Below are positions 14,111-28,900 of a stretch of 64,000 nucleotides of DNA, piece by piece. Source of the stretch: Acestrorhynchus altus (taxonomy: Eukaryota; Chordata; Actinopteri; Characiformes; Acestrorhynchidae); the NCBI GenBank assembly GCA_034509495.1, contig CM067509.1, positions 11,710,472 to 11,774,471 of the forward strand, written 5' to 3'. The stretch's first letter is position 1, and every line of letters starts with the position of its first letter. A model generated the notes under the pieces. It made no database searches. It had not been told where the DNA came from and saw only the letters and a list, made by a program, of their open reading frames with translations. Made by a program: the position numbers and the translations under genes.

Positions 14111-15589
14111 GTTCACGTTGGTATAACTGACTGAAGAGGTAATGTGAACTGTGAAGTTGTGATAATCAGAAAGAGTCTCAGGGACACCATGACTAGGACT
14201 GGAGAACACATAGAAAAACTATACTTGAAGTGTATCATAGTGTATCATATTAACATGAATGTATTAGTTTATATCTATACAACAGATTATTTCAATACTA
14301 ATTATGCTGCATGATATGTGAAAAATTCAACAAGCAAAATCTCACTGTTGCATGTGAATAACCCCTGATATTTTATATTAGATGTTAATATTTTCTTTAT
14401 CTTTTTTTCCCCAATTCAGAATTTTCAGAAACTTCTGCTTCCATTTGTATGCATGTTTACGTTCAAGACAAACTGTCAATAAAAATATATGTATTAAGAG
14501 AATAAATTTAATCAGTAAGCCCAAAACCAGTTGACACAATCTCTCCTCTGAAAAATGATTCTTCCATATTTCAAAAGGTGCATTTTTGCATTCAAAATCA
14601 CTGCTATATCATACCAAATCTGAATATTGTGATTGGTTACACCCTTAGCAGGCTCTTTCAGCATCAAAATTCAAAAATTCAAAGCCCATCCTCATCTTCA
14701 TCTTCATCTTCAACTGAAACTAAAATAGATACTTCACTGGGGCCAGTGCAGCAGGAAAATCTCTCAGCTTGGTATCCTAAAGTAAGTATGTGCAATCACG
14801 TATTACTTCCATTATTCCATTTTCCACCCTCGTAGATTATTACTTAACTGGTCAGCTATGGAAATGCTGAAAGCAGCAATATCCTGAGTTGGAATTATTT
14901 GCTACTGGGCTCCCTCAGCAGTTGTTGAGTGTAATTCACTTTTACATCACTGTCATAAATACAAACACACACACTTCCCTCATGAAAAGCTGTAATGCAT
15001 TTATTGACAAATTGAGAGATACACAACTGCCATCTGAAGTAAAAGACGCATGCGGACTCAGTAGAACAGGGGTTCTAACTGTTTCCACCTTATAGCCCAT
15101 TTGTTTATAACTAGAAAGTGGCCCACACATTGTTGGCTATTTTATTACCTTGATAAAACTAATGCTTATATAATATTTATCATTTGAACATGACTGATCT
15201 CTTGATTTTTACTTATACTACATTTTATTCATGTTTGACTTGATGTGGCATTACTAGCTTACTATTGTCTACCTTCTCCAAGGATTAGCTGGTGGACAAC
15301 TAGAGAGTGCTTCATGGCCAACTAGAGTGTGCTTCACAGAGAAACTGCTATTTCAAACTAAAATGCTACATAATGTTCCTTTAAAGGAAAAGGAATAGTG
15401 GCTATACTGAACATAACTGCACTATATCATGACAGAGGTCCACTCTAGTATGGTTTTGCTACAATATCATTATACGCTATATAGCGTTTGGTTGCCTCTC
15501 CGCTTCAGTTTCTATTAGCAGGCATCAAAATCAGCACTCACTGTTTTACATATCACAAGCAAATTTGGAACCTGTGGCAACAGAAGTTG

Positions 15590-15870
15590 TTTGTCACATA
15601 TTGAGTCCCGCGTTCCCACGTGCTAGGCACATGTGTTTTGTTTTGGTCTGGTCTCTGCCCATTCCCAGCTGTGTCCTATTGGTTACCCTGTCCCTTTTAA
15701 TCATGTCCCAGCCATTCTCATGTGTATATCAGTCTGGTGTTGTGAGTCTACATTTGTTATCTGGTATGTTACGTATTCTTGTGACCCTGTTAGCTAGTAT
15801 TGTACCCCAGCGAGTACTTCCGTTCCAACCTTCGTTTCAAGTTCGTGACATTGTTTTTTATTTATTGGTC
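15590..15870 (+). repeat. possible solo-LTR or LTR-like fragment
   Basis: A C/T-rich block (GTGTCCTATTGGTTACCCTG, GTGACCCTGTTAGCTAGTAT, CCCAGCGAGTACTTCC) has the texture of a teleost Gypsy-type LTR. The termini and target duplications were not found. Confidence 0.3.
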
Positions 15871-15990
15871 ACCAAATCTTTTAATTATGTTTGCCATTTA
15901 GCCATCATTGAAATTGAAGATATTTGGATTATTATGGCAAATCACTGTAATATCATGTGGTTTAATGCATTTAACTTTATAATGGTGTCC

Positions 15991-15993
<3 letters not shown>

Positions 15994-16071
<78 letters not shown>
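15994..16071. repeat. (AC)n microsatellite
   Basis: About 39 uninterrupted AC units; explains the apparent open frames on both strands here. Confidence 0.95.
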
Positions 16072-16073
<2 letters not shown>

Positions 16074-17378
16074 TACATTTACTATACACATAATTCCTGA
16101 TCCTGACAAAATCTACAAATAAACACAAAACTTGAAATATATTTCATAACAGTGTGAATAAGACTTTTCTACTTTATAAATATTTATCGCTTCATATGCT
16201 CGAGGAACGGGCAAAAAATATATACATTCAAGTATCAGAAGGCCACATTAAATTTTCATCACACGAGTTTGAGATGAGAACGAGGCGAGCCTCCCACTGC
16301 CCTTTTCCTCTCTTTCTAAAGGAGCAACTGTGTGCCTCACTCGGTCGTCACAGTCTCATACAAAAGTCCAATAGATGATGTGTCTGATGCTTCAGATAAT
16401 AGGTCATAATAGGTCATCTAGAAAAGTGCTTCTCTTTCTCTTGCAAGGCCTGCAGAACAAAACAGGGCTGTAACACTGGTTGGCTGAAAAGTAGGAGCAG
16501 ACTGAATATTTAAATCTGTCCTCCAGTCATTAAAACACAGACATCCACAAAACAATGGCATCTGCTATGTGGGCGAGCCCTTTTGCCAAGGCCAGTTTTA
16601 CGCCATGTTTTAGAAACCGTGCTACTGCCAAGGATTCCCATTTTTATAGCATGATTGTCTCTGTGTATTTTGCTTTAAATGTAAGAGTGGTTTATTGGTT
16701 TATTAACCTTAATGTACTAGTAGAATTATCCATTTATTATATAATATGCTTCTTTCCTATGTCCTGTGTACAAGCAGAAATGTGTAGAGTGGCCTAAGTT
16801 AATGTAACAGAGTTACTCACAAATGTAATAAAACTCACCTGAATACAATATAAGCTATTTGAAAAGAAATTCTTCAGTTATACAACTAGTTACTGTGGAC
16901 CTCGGTGTATGAGATGTAGGAAAATGCTTGTATAATCCTGATTCTATGTGTCAGGAAGTAACAGGTTGAACTTGCTTACAAAAGTTACAGTGACTCATGC
17001 AGTCACACTAAACAGAGTTATGTACTGGAAGTACCGATTTGTATTCGGATGTACATCTTTCATAAATGTGCCTTTATAAGGTACATTATTGGACTTCTGG
17101 TACATAAAACTACCTTTACTAGTACAGTACTAGTACCTTACCATGGCTGCAGAAAAGTACCTCAATAGGTTATATCTCCACCTACAAGCTTTATACTGTA
17201 CAAATTACTACTTCATTTTCTTAGTGTGTTTATATGGTGTCAAAATTCCATGATACATGGAACTGTTCCAAAGCCACTTGGAATGAACTTGTTTCTACTA
17301 GGGCAAATCAATTAATTGATTAATTACAGCAAATTGTGCAATTAATTAGTTAGTATTTTTCATTGAATAACAACCCCA

Positions 17379-17402
17379 ACACACACACACACACACACAC
17401 AC
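17379..17402. repeat. (AC)n microsatellite
   Basis: About 12 AC units. Confidence 0.9.
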
Positions 17403-18966
17403 CGTCACAATAGCATATTACTACGAACTCCATGTGTACTACAAAGCCAAAATGGATTTGAGTCACACTGGACAAGTCTGACTGAGTGAAACCTGTCTGG
17501 ACATTTGCCTGGATGATGTAAATCCAATTAGTCAACAATTAGTACAAAGTCCATCCTTTTACTCATAACATAAAGCTTTACAGATGTAATTCTTACAGCA
17601 TGGTCAACATGCTGCAACAGCATTTCCAAATTCATTTGAATATCACACAGTTGAGGAAAGGGTAATTTGCTTGACACCAGTGAGGATGAGCCAGTTTCCT
17701 TTCCTGGAAAGCATGGCAGTAGATAACATTACCATTACACCACAGTTGAGCAACAGCATCCACATAGTATACACAACCCTGTTTCAAAGCAGGTATGGCA
17801 CATACAAAAGATACAGATAACATTTACAAAGGAGCCCTCTTTAAACTGTGACCTTAGATCATGTGGCTTACATCATCTGGTCAATAATAAGTTGATACTA
17901 TAGGGATATTTATGTATGCTCATATTATAATATTCACTTTTGGAAAATAAAAAGTCAGTTTCTTGCTTAAACACCATTCCATCACAGAACACAGGGTATG
18001 AATACATACCTCTGAGGCCTTACCTGATACTTGATAATATGACTAGTTTAGATAATAAGAAACTCCAGCCTTACTTAGAACATCTCTATTTCTCTATATT
18101 CACAAATCAACATGATATAAGAGTAAAAAATAATTTTATACTGGCCTTACAAGATAACACCTCACAACTTCTACAGGTGTGGATGTTCCCAAGCCGTCCC
18201 GTGGTAACACCTTATAGTCGATTTACATATCTAACAGCAGCAACAGACCAGCAGCAATATTTGTTGCATTCTGAACGCTGGTATGCAGGGCAATCAGCAC
18301 CAGAACAGGATCCCAACTGAACACAACCGTATGTATGCTATCCATCATCTGATACATAATTAAAGTCCAACCTCTAACAAACTAAAAGCTAAAAAACAAA
18401 GAGCCAGGTGGCACTGTTGATCTGAAGCACCTACACACAACCTGCCGGTGAACTCGGCAACTCCATGTAATGCTCATCTTCCCAAGGCAGATGGGAGTCC
18501 CACCCCACACATGCTACAAAAAAATGCACAACATCGATCTGTGTCTTTACACCACATTAATGGGATAACTGGCTGGAGGCTAAAGGTCAGAAACAGCTAA
18601 CAGTTTGAACCCTTTTTCTTTGGCTTCTTCACTGCTGTCACTCAAGCATATCTCCAGAACTATTCCAGCTGGCTGCAGAGCTGAACATAGGGAGTCTGAA
18701 AGCATTCAGTGCAATCAGTGTACACAACAGTATTAGTCTTGGTTGAAGGAACACAAGTCCAACAAAACTGTCATTACTCTTCTTCATGATTTAAACTGGG
18801 GAACCCTACTTGTATTCAGAATATTTAGGTCTTAGTCCTGAGAATTGTTTACTGGACTTTGTCAGTGATTTCTTTAAATTTAATACTAACCTTGTCGCAA
18901 TAATTTATTTTTGACAATATGCTGTCCCAGAAACAATTGAGACTAACAATTTTATAGCCAATGATA

Positions 18967-18969
<3 letters not shown>

Positions 18970-19030
<61 letters not shown>

Positions 19031-19033
19031 TAT

Positions 19034-19089
<56 letters not shown>
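18970..19089. repeat. compound (AT)n-(AG)n microsatellite
   Basis: About 27 AT units, a short A-rich spacer, then about 26 AG units. Confidence 0.95.
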
Positions 19090-19095
<6 letters not shown>

Positions 19096-20399
19096 CACAC
19101 ACATCAAGCTATACTGGTCAACAGTAAAACAAAAAAGGTATGAAATGTCACTTTACATGTAATGATAATAAAATGTACCTTTTAAAATGAAATTGTGATC
19201 ACGAATGAACTTTTTAACAATGCACTAGTGATAACAGCGTAATAATGTAATTGTAATTAAAAATGTATTTACACTATGTAATTAACTTTTGATACTAAAG
19301 AATACTCAGGCACAGGAGTTGGAATACAAAATATTTTGAAATATTTTAGAAATTAAAAAAGCTGTTTTAAAACAGTTGACACACCAGCAATTCATCATTC
19401 ATCAATGTGCTCTCCTCACTAAGAAAAATATAATGGGTGATCACAGAATGTGCAAAAATGATTGTACAATATCATCATATATTGTATGATTAGTTGATAA
19501 TTATCATGACAGGCCTAATTGATACTGTTTTCATTTAGTAATTTATTCAAACTCAATTAAATATTCTAATGTGAGATTCTGGATTTTCATTAGCTATAAA
19601 TGATCCAAATGAAAAAAAAAATGCTTGAAATGTTTCACTTCTATGTAAAACAATATTTTACCTTTCTGGATGAAATTATGAACTTTTTAACTGCTCTAGT
19701 CTACATGCAAAGATCAGTGGGAGATAATGGTTAATTTTGTTGAGTTTAAACCCAACAAATTATTTAAAGCTGTACTCTTCAAAGCCCACTGTTCCAATTG
19801 CATAAAAAAGTAAACTTAATGTTTACAAATGTTATGCATATAGCATGACCTTATTACATAGTTTTCCTGAAACAGAATATTGAATAATAACTGCTGTATC
19901 ATGATATAAATATCATATCACCAAGTTCTTGCCAATACATAGTCCTATTTAATGATTCAACTTCTACAAATGCCTCTGCACTCAATCACTGATTCCACAA
20001 TGTACAACATGCACAAACTGATTGGTGTCATCAGAGCTTATTATCTGAGTGAAAGCCAGGCAATCGGCTCATCTGTCCAACCCTTTTGTAATAGCGAGAA
20101 TGCTGTAAAAAGCCCTTAGACAGCCTTTGGAGAATGTTTGCATTCAGCAACTTTAACATGACTGTAAGTACAAGCAATTAGTCAGGAATTGGAGCAACCA
20201 GGATCATAAACATTACACTGGAGAGCAGAGATCACCAATTTACTGCTAATTTCTATAATCTGAATGACCCAGTGTAAAGACATTTCACAGTAAAAGCTTA
20301 CACAAATGCCTGGACAGCAGGGAACAAAATAGCAAAGCAGCAGTCACAGGAGTTACATGAAAATATGACAAAGTGCCTAATAAACATGCCAGGGGATCT

Positions 20400-20640
20400 G
20401 TGTGAGATTCAACAAAGGGCCTTACACAACAAGAAGGCATTGTCCCTGTATGTCGTGATTTCATGTTCCGGCAGTGTAAACCTGCATTATGGCGTATAAA
20501 TGGCTAGTTTCGCCCATGAATCACTGGGCCACTTGGGCCTGCAACTAGGGTCGGCACAAGGACAAAGGCCCAATTAGGAGGACACAAGAATCTGGGTCAA
20601 TCTTCACTCACCTCTCAGTAGCCACAGGAAGCCCACAGAT
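20400..20640. other. candidate conserved regulatory element
   Basis: Unique-looking stretch including TGCATTATGGCGTATAAATG and GGCCACTTGGGCCTGC. A possible minus-strand donor-like GAG|GTGAG near 20611 has no coding frame before it, so it is not called an exon. Confidence 0.2.
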
Positions 20641-21117
20641 AAAAGAAAAATGCTCCATCATCTGAACACAAGCTGCAATTATTTATTCCTGCTTCTAATT
20701 ACGAGTCATTACTCAGAACATGCTTCTCTCTGCAGCCCATTCTCTTTCTGATAATGTTTTTTGTCTTCACAGAGGTGTGAAGCATGACACGCTGACAAAA
20801 AGAATGCCACTTGAGCAGCTTTATACAACGTTAGTACAAAATGCTGTAGGGGGAATAAAGCCCAAAAGGCAAAATAATGCAAAAAAAATATGAACCACAT
20901 CAATACAAACATCATAGATGACATAAAAACCTGTGTTTTCAAGAGACGCGCCTGACTTTTGTTCAAAAGACAAAAGAAAATGAGTACAGTTTTGATCAAT
21001 AACTTTCACTGTTCAGCATTACAAGTAAAGAATTCAGCAGCAGTGGAGGACATCAAACAGATCCTGTCAAAAATACACACTTAAAAATAAAGGTGCTACA
21101 AATGGTTTTTATGACTG

Positions 21118-21450
21118 ATGCCCAAGAATAACCACATTTGGTTCCATAACAAACATTTGGTTTCTGTTCACAATCATGTCTCTTCTACAAACTTCAAGAT
21201 TGTAAATCTCAGCCTCCTGTCTTTTACACAGAGCCATATTCTCACCATATATTATAGCAGGTCTCACTACTGTCTTATAAACCTTCCCTTTCACTCTTGT
21301 TGCTATCCTTGTGTCACACATCAGCACACATCCACCCACTCCATCCTGCCTGCACCCTCTTCTTCACCTCTTTTCTGTACTGTCCATTGTTCTGGGTGGT
21401 TGACCCAAGATATTTGAAGTCATCCACCTTTACGACCTCTAATAGCTGAA
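21118..21450 (-). pseudogene. RTE-like LINE fragment
   Basis: The minus strand reads EVVKVDDFKYLGSTTQNNGQ, KEVKKRVQAGWSGW and, after a frameshift, CDTRIATRVKGKVYKTVVRP. These are the conserved C-terminal reverse-transcriptase motifs of RTE-type elements. Stops and frameshifts show it is dead. Confidence 0.75.
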
Positions 21451-21689
21451 TAATTAACCTAAGATTCAAGGAGATTTCACGTAGACACCATAGTCCATGA
21501 TGTTGTTTTCATCTTTCGTCTTAAGCTTAGGCTTAGGCAAACTGCACTGACCAGAAACAAAAAAATCAAGCATCCTACCAAGCTAGCTTGCAGACTGTAC
21601 TCTGTATAAGGGTGTACATGTGTTCCTGTGAAATTGTGTGTAGGTGGTACTTAGAAGCTTTAGCATGATCACAGCTGGTACGTGGTCTT

Positions 21690-21760
21690 ATAAAGTTTGA
21701 AAACCACTGTTCTTTGGCATCTCTCAAAGAACCCTTTATAGAAGTGTTATTTTTAAGCAA
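21690..21760. repeat. GAACC-type MITE fragment
   Basis: Contains CACTGTTCTTTGGCATC and CAAAGAACCCTTTATAGAAG; same family as the copy at 1790. Confidence 0.35.
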
Positions 21761-22339
21761 GGTCCACGGATTAAAGCCCAACGTGAAAAGAATAGAAACA
21801 GTCCACAGGCATGTAGATAAAATATCTGCCACACAAACATTGTGCTGAAAAAGCTGGAGTCACTCAGTTGGGCAACAATATCACCAATGACACTAAAAAC
21901 ACTACAAAAAGATAATTGTGATCAAGATCATCTGTTTTCCTCGTACACCTCACATTGCTCATAAGGGGTTTAGGATTGATTGGTTATGCTGAAATGAGAG
22001 TTAAATCAGGTTATGCCTGTATAACTGTCTATAATTGAGCACCATAGAGCTCACATACAAACTTCACATAAGTACTCACTACCGGGCACTTTCATTTCAT
22101 TGACATCACTGAAACAAAACAGCATCATTGATTCCTACTTCCCATGCAACTTAGAACACATACTCATTAAGTGTTAGGCAAGTAAATCTTAGTATACTGA
22201 ATTATTGTGATATTATATTTGACAATACTGTATTGACTCTCAAAAAACATGGCATTGATTTTCAATTAACAGATTAAATGTGTGGATTGGTGGCAGGCAA
22301 TTGTTTATTTTGTGTAGGCCTGAACACAGGATAGCAGTG

Positions 22340-22562
22340 TTGTACTCATTGTTCTGATTGCATTAAAAGAACACACACAAACACAAAAACCGATAACAAG
22401 AAAGAAAAAAAAATGAACTTAAATACACAGACAATACAAGAAACACCTGGACAAAAGTGGGGAACAGGGCGGAGCTAGGGCGCAGACGTGATCTAAACAA
22501 AACAGTAACAAGAAGAGGCGGACATGAAAACCGAACATGACAGATACGTGACACTAGATTTT
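22340..22562 (-). repeat. possible LTR-like fragment
   Basis: On the minus strand it reads TGTCATGTTCGGTTTTCATG, then TCCGCCCTGTTCCCC, CCAGGTGTTTCTTG and TGTGTATTTAAGTTC, the order seen in many short teleost LTRs with a TATA-like TATTTAAG. No internal region or partner LTR is present. Confidence 0.35.
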
Positions 22563-22654
22563 TGGTTTTCATGAGCTAAAACAAAATGCTTGGCTGAAAT
22601 GAGCATGGCTAATTTTGCAGCAAGCAGCATAACCTTGGATTTTAACCTGTGATC

Positions 22655-22710
22655 CTGAATTCATAGTGTTACTGCATTAGACTGCTGAGCCACTTAAAGC
22701 CACTATTAAA
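22655..22710 (-). repeat. SINE head fragment
   Basis: On the minus strand it reads AAGTGGCTCAGCAGTCTAAT and on to GATCACAGG, matching the tRNA-like head at 509. Confidence 0.45.
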
Positions 22711-23869
22711 ATTTAGCTTTATTTTAACGAAGATTCTGCATTAACTGTGTAGGAATTATGGAATTATTTACATAATTATTTACATACTTTTTATACACTT
22801 CCTCCAATAAATGTACAAATCTTTATAATTGGTTTTAGCATTGCCACTTAAGCCTAAACACTTATCCCTCTTTATGTTTGATGCACTTCAGTGTGATCTA
22901 GGGATTAATCATATTAACAGCATTTGTTAAAAATATGATCAGTATCAAACGCAACATTGATTATGAGTTTACATTTATAGTATGATAGACAACTGGGGTA
23001 AAATATATGAGCATTTTATTTATTTTACTGCATTTATATCCCTCTAGTATTTTGGGAGATGTAGTCCCAGTCTGAGTTTCAGGATCAGCAAATACAAATA
23101 TTATAATATTTTAAAACAAACTGTATTGGTGTATCCCTACTGTGAAAAATCTGATCAGTTATTAGTTTTTCTACAAATCACAAGAAGGTGATCACCACTG
23201 ACCCAGAAATGTTATACATATAGAGCAACAGGTAAAGGGAAAGCAAAGATTCCGGTCTAGAGTAAATGTCACACATAGGCTTTTTTGCAGGGGCATTCCC
23301 GAGTTTCTACAGTAATTATCACATACAAACATAACATACAAACATATCATGCTCTTATCGCATTAAGAGGCCTGCCCTTAAACAGGGGGAAGGAGAAGCT
23401 TGTGCCCAAATATTGACAAGATATGTCTGTGTCAGTATTGACACAAATTCATACGAAGCCAGTCATCAGTCTTTGGTCGAGAGACATTGAGAGATGATTG
23501 AACAGGTTATGGGACTGAACTGAACAGAGCCAATTAATGAGCCAATAACTGTGGTGTAGAAATAAGAAGATGAATGATATGGCTACTCAGACCCAATGAA
23601 CGTCCACATGTGTACATATTTTTCAGACAGTATCACCCAAGGTTTTATGTGTCACTGCAAGATTTGCTCCTGATGTTCTACTCTGTTTAGTGTGGCACAC
23701 AAGTGGTTGGTTTGAGAGGAACAGGAGTGGGTGTGGGAGATGATGAAATAGCATAGAGCACACAGTGCCTGCTGCACTTCTGCCCTCTGTGCACTACCAT
23801 ATTTATCAGAGGCTTTAGACATATTGAGACCAGTCACCCTGACTAATTCCAAATGAAATGTCTGTGATA

Positions 23870-24020
23870 AATTTCAAACAATGCCAATAGAGGAAACCCC
23901 CAGCGCACCCCCTCGCCAAAAAGGAGACATCAGACAGCTCCAGACACAGTCGTATCTTAATTATCTCCATTTGAACCTCTAACGGCGCGACTGCACACTC
24001 ACTGGAGGGTTAAGAGATGA
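23870..24020. other. candidate conserved regulatory element
   Basis: Contains TCTTAATTATCTCCATTTGA followed by ACCTCTAACGGCGCGACTGC, an unusual CpG-bearing patch in AT-rich intron. No frame or repeat seen. Confidence 0.22.
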
Positions 24021-25699
24021 AAAGACAGGGGTCTTCTCAGAGGGAAGCTCCAAGTGCTTCTGGATGGTGTAATGAAAAAGAAAAAAAAAACGACCTTGGT
24101 TGCTAAGATACAGGAAGGACTAAGCTCAGGTCTGCACTCACAGGGGACAAGGTAGAAGCGGGATCCTGAGAGGTAACTTGCTCCCTTGGCTGCATGAGGA
24201 ACACCAGAACATATGTTGTGACAGACACCCTGAAGAGCACAAGATTAGCCTTCTTTGGGACCAGTTCTTGGATTCCTAATCGCAAAACCAAACAACCTAG
24301 ACCAAGTAATCCCTGGGACACATATGATACAGAGTTGAAAGGGAGTGTCGGAAGGGTACAGAGATCAGCTGTCTGCTCTCTGCCTTTCCAAGTCTCCCAC
24401 GATGATGTTTTCTTTAGCAAGCTGCTCCACTGAGCACGTACTCAGCCTGGCTCAGAGGAGTCAGCGCTTCCATGGGGGTTGAATCTCAAAGGCAAATTAA
24501 TAGCAGGTCTTTCAAGAGAGGACATCTGTTTTGAATTCCAGCAAGTCTGTACGTTATGGTGTGGGGCAATTCAATAATCACAGTGGCTGCAAAAGCTCCT
24601 TCCAAAGGGAGGTGTGCCAAAGCAAGGCATGGGCTCTCCTTAGAGGGTGGGGAGGAGTCTTGCACTGCAGTTCAATAAGGGTTTCCCTCTGAAGCACATG
24701 AGAAAGATAGAGGAGCAGGCATGTTCCTAAATTTAGAAAGAGCACTGATCTTTCTTAAGATAATGCTGCAAGGAAGACTTCTGGCTTACTCGCTTTGTCT
24801 CCTGCAAGGCTTTAGTCGTCTCTGACTTCCCTGTGATGGGTAACCCCTGTTGGAGTCACTGGGAGGGGGGAAAGGAACAACTTATTAGTGTAAATCTAGT
24901 CCAGGTGGGAGAAGTATTGGGAGGCTATAAATCTTTTTTAAAAATATCTTGACTTGCACATAATAAAGTACCCCATCAATATTTCTGTATTAGTAGAGGT
25001 TAAAATGATGAGGAACCCAAATGCCATAAAAAGTTAGTGTCACACTTTTCAACATTTTAAGAAAGATCAGTGTATTAGTTTTGCTTTGAACAAATTTAGA
25101 GTAAAAAAATAAGGTTTGGGTAACAAGAGATTTAGAGAGCTCAAAGAGTACGGCTCACAGGAGTGTTAGACATCAAAACCCTCATTGCAGAAGTCCTTTA
25201 GGACAATTTAGCAGATTCTACAGCAGTGGTGCATTTTTCTGACACCTGCCCAAATAGAACCTTTTTGAAAGTCAGTCATCACATGAAAAGCCTTCCGACT
25301 TCCTCATCTCAAATATCAGCATCACGAATATTCCTAAGAGAAAATATTTTTAGACTGCATTTTAGACTTGAATTTAAGGTAAAAAATAATCTAAACAAAC
25401 TGAATTAGATGTCTTCAACTGATAAGCATGGGGTGGATTGATCTTGCTTTAAGCTTGTGTTGCAGCCTGTGGCAGAGGGAGCATTTCAGTGTTAAAGGAA
25501 CATCACCACCAGTATAAAAGCTGAAGATGGTTTCAACAGCAGGCTAATAATCCTATTCACACCTAAAAATCTCACAATGAACTACTTCCAAATCACAAAC
25601 TGAGGGTTTTGCAATAGCCCTCACAAATAGCTGATAATGGAATACAGGTCCTCATACCAAAACATATTGATCAAATAGGATTTTGGCACCTGCCTGCAT

Positions 25700-25960
25700 T
25701 TGGCTGTGCCTCAGATTGCAGTGACGTGCAACTAGCTGTCTCTCTTGCTCTAAAATGTCCTTATCAAACAGTGCTGAATCGATCGGCAGAGTCCACTGAA
25801 TATTAGTCATCTCCATTTAATTATGAGAGCACTCCTAATACAAGCTTCATCCCAGGATCTCATAAACCCAGTCCTCTATTGGAGTGCCCTACTGGGAGTC
25901 AAGTAAACACAGGGATCTGATATGCTAAAGACAACAGCATTGTGCAGAAAGAGCAACAAA
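25700..25960. other. candidate conserved regulatory element
   Basis: Contains TGAATCGATCGGCAGAGTCC and CATCTCCATTTAATTATGAG. The latter shares the ATCTCCATTT block with the patch at 23965. Confidence 0.22.
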
Positions 25961-28900
25961 TACAGCAGCTCGTTCCCACACACCCCATTCAAAGGCACTG
26001 TGTAATCAGGGAAAACACAATTACAATTCACGGCAAAGGGTTTTCTGTTTCATGAAATATACATCTCCATTCCAAAAGCTGTTTAAGCAGAATTCCACAG
26101 ATGATCTGAAAATGTCTGCATATTTGAATTGTTGAGATAGGAACGTTTGGATTTGGTTTGATGTGAAATTCTCTGTTCAGGAGAAACACGCAGTCAAAAT
26201 TTCCCACAGAGCTGGTGATATGAAGTGTGTTCTTCCAAATTCAAGGGTACAAAAAAAAAAGAGTTTATCCTGCTTTTCTTGGAGTAACAGTCTCTCCTTT
26301 CCAGACAGGACTGGGGAATATATCGTAAATATCGATATAACAAAATATATTTTGTACAAGATATTTTAAAAAATGGTCATATATAATATATAATATTGCA
26401 TCTATTACACAGGTTAGCAACTGTGTGCTATTTCATTCCAAAAAAAGAGTGGGTCATTGTGTGGAACTGGACTGGTTTCTGGAGGGATGACATACTACAG
26501 TCTTGTTATATCAAAATAAAGGTTACTATTTAAATTAACAGCATGCTGTATTTTTGGTGTTACGATTAAATATTGTAACATTACATACTTTCTCATACAT
26601 CCTGAGGCTTTCTGCTAGATTTTGGAGCATTGCTCCCAACCACCCCAAATCATGGGGGCAAATCATGTTCCTTTTTACAAATAAATTTATTAAAATTTAA
26701 CTTTTAATGCTGTATATTAAAAACATGATCCACAACCCATGGTTTCTTTAAATCCCTGTTTTTTAAATAAACAAATAATAAACAAATACTCATGACATTT
26801 CTTCCCCTGCATTCATTTTGAAGAGTATAGAAAAACCTGAAGGTCCAGAAATGTGATAAGATGACTCACTAATGAAAATGTAATATCAGTAGAATTAATC
26901 AGACGTAGGGAGGTTTAAAAAGGTGTAGTGTAACTCCTACACCTGGAGCTTAACTTGCTTTATGAGGATCAAGTGTGACACCTAAAAGATCACGCAGTCT
27001 TTAGATGCCCTGAATTTTGCTTTCTAAAGGGCTTTCCAGTCATGTCATCAAACCGCAGTGGTTTAGCCTGGCTTTCTGGGAAAACTGTGTTAGGAAAGAA
27101 AACAATCCGGATCAAGTCATCCTTGGCAAAGTGGGCCAAATCACATGACCACTTCATGACCAAACCAAGCACAATCTCAGAGAGCCTATAAAAACAGCCT
27201 TCATAGCCACGGCGCATCACATCTGGCACATGAAAGTGGCCCTGATGTGTGGCTACAGCCTATGCGCCGATGCTGCCAATGCTGCCAATGCTGCACAGCT
27301 ATGCAAGGAGTTCAGAAAGTTCAGCAAATGTGCCTTTCCCCACTCACGTGCACTCTGCACTACTGTGCAGGGCTTGGCAGGCGTGTGATAGACACCTATC
27401 TGCACCACATGGCTTGTCATGTCAACATATTTCTCCCATTCTGCTTAATTATCATCACCAGACTCTCTCGCACGTTCTCTCTCTCCCCATCACTCAGTGC
27501 ATTTGAATGACTCCATGATCACACATCTGAGACACCGACGCATGCTGTGGAATGCTCCTGCCAATATAAAATGTGGAAATAAGGGCATGGTTAGGGCATG
27601 GTGCTCTAACAACTGGTGGAACCATTAATGCCCGTCTCTAGACATGGCAAGGGGAGACCACAGTCAACTAAAAGTATCGTTCTTTTAAAGTAAACAATGA
27701 TTACATGGAACAAGGAGCACAACAACATTCTCTTTGAAGATTTCTGTTGTGGGTATGAAGAACCATGAAATTGATAAAGAACCTTTACATTAGTCCATCT
27801 CTCAGCACTGGGATGGAGGTTTGTCAGGTTCCAAGAAAAGTAGATTTAGTGTCCATAGAAATATCTTATAGCCTACGCCTGGACACCTCGCTCCTGGATT
27901 GCTGGATTCCTGCATAGATTTATGCTTTTCCATTTTCCCCTATTAATTGCCAGTTTTACAAGGTCTATAAGAGCAATGCAATCAGCAAACTGAGCAGGAA
28001 TCTGGCCCTCCAGGACTGGAACTGCCTACTCCTTATAGTTTAAAACCTTCTATGAATGCAACACCTAGAAAAGCACATTCAGCTCCATACATGCAAACAA
28101 ATACCACTCTGCTCTACCTGTATCCCCACACTCAATAACACTCCTACCACATGCAGCATATTAATAACTGTATTAGAAGTGCACTGACCACTCAGTGAAC
28201 CTCATTGTTTGATGTGAAGCCTGTTCAAACCTTAATCCCCTTCTCAAACTTCAGGGAGCTATTTCACAATGCTGGATTTCTCACTTACAGTGCCAAGAGG
28301 AAAGCCTAGCTGCCTGTAGGAAATGTAAAGAACATTCCTATGGGTCCCAGTCTTCACATTTGGCTTAAATTACACAGCATTTCTGAGAAATCCTACTTTG
28401 TAAAGGACACTTGGGGGGTCAGCAACGTCCAAAGGTTCCAAAGGTTCATTTCACAAAAGATTTACGTTTCACAGTGAAATAGAGAGATCCACAATAAACT
28501 GCTTTAGAGCATCACCACAGTGGATCTGCATGGGAATGGACGATGGCAGCCATTAACAGCGTTTATAGTTTCCAGCTGCACCCTGTCATTTCGCAGAAGA
28601 GCAAATCGACTGAAAAATGGTACGTCGGCTGGGTTCAGGTATTAGGGGACATTTGGTCATATGGGAGAGTGCATTATACAGTAACATGGAACACAAAACA
28701 GGTTGTGGAAAATGGCAACTTCGTATTAAAAAGGTACTGTTCCATTTATTTAGTCTGGAAGTTTCTCAATCCTGGTCCTTCAGCATCAGTTCTACATGCT
28801 TGTTAGTTTAGTTTGTGAGTCCAAGATTGCAAGGCTCCTCAACTCACCTGTTAATTCGCAGGTTTGGTAGGTCTGTTAGAGTAGGGAACTCAGGAAACTG

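Noticed and set aside
15565..16122. 185-codon open frame
   Set aside because: Its second half is poly-Thr-His from an (AC)n repeat and its first half reads an LTR-like repeat; no domain.
20590..20640. Possible adcy5 exon 2
   Set aside because: A minus-strand donor-like site is present, but the upstream sequence does not encode the expected VSNVLIFSCTN segment.
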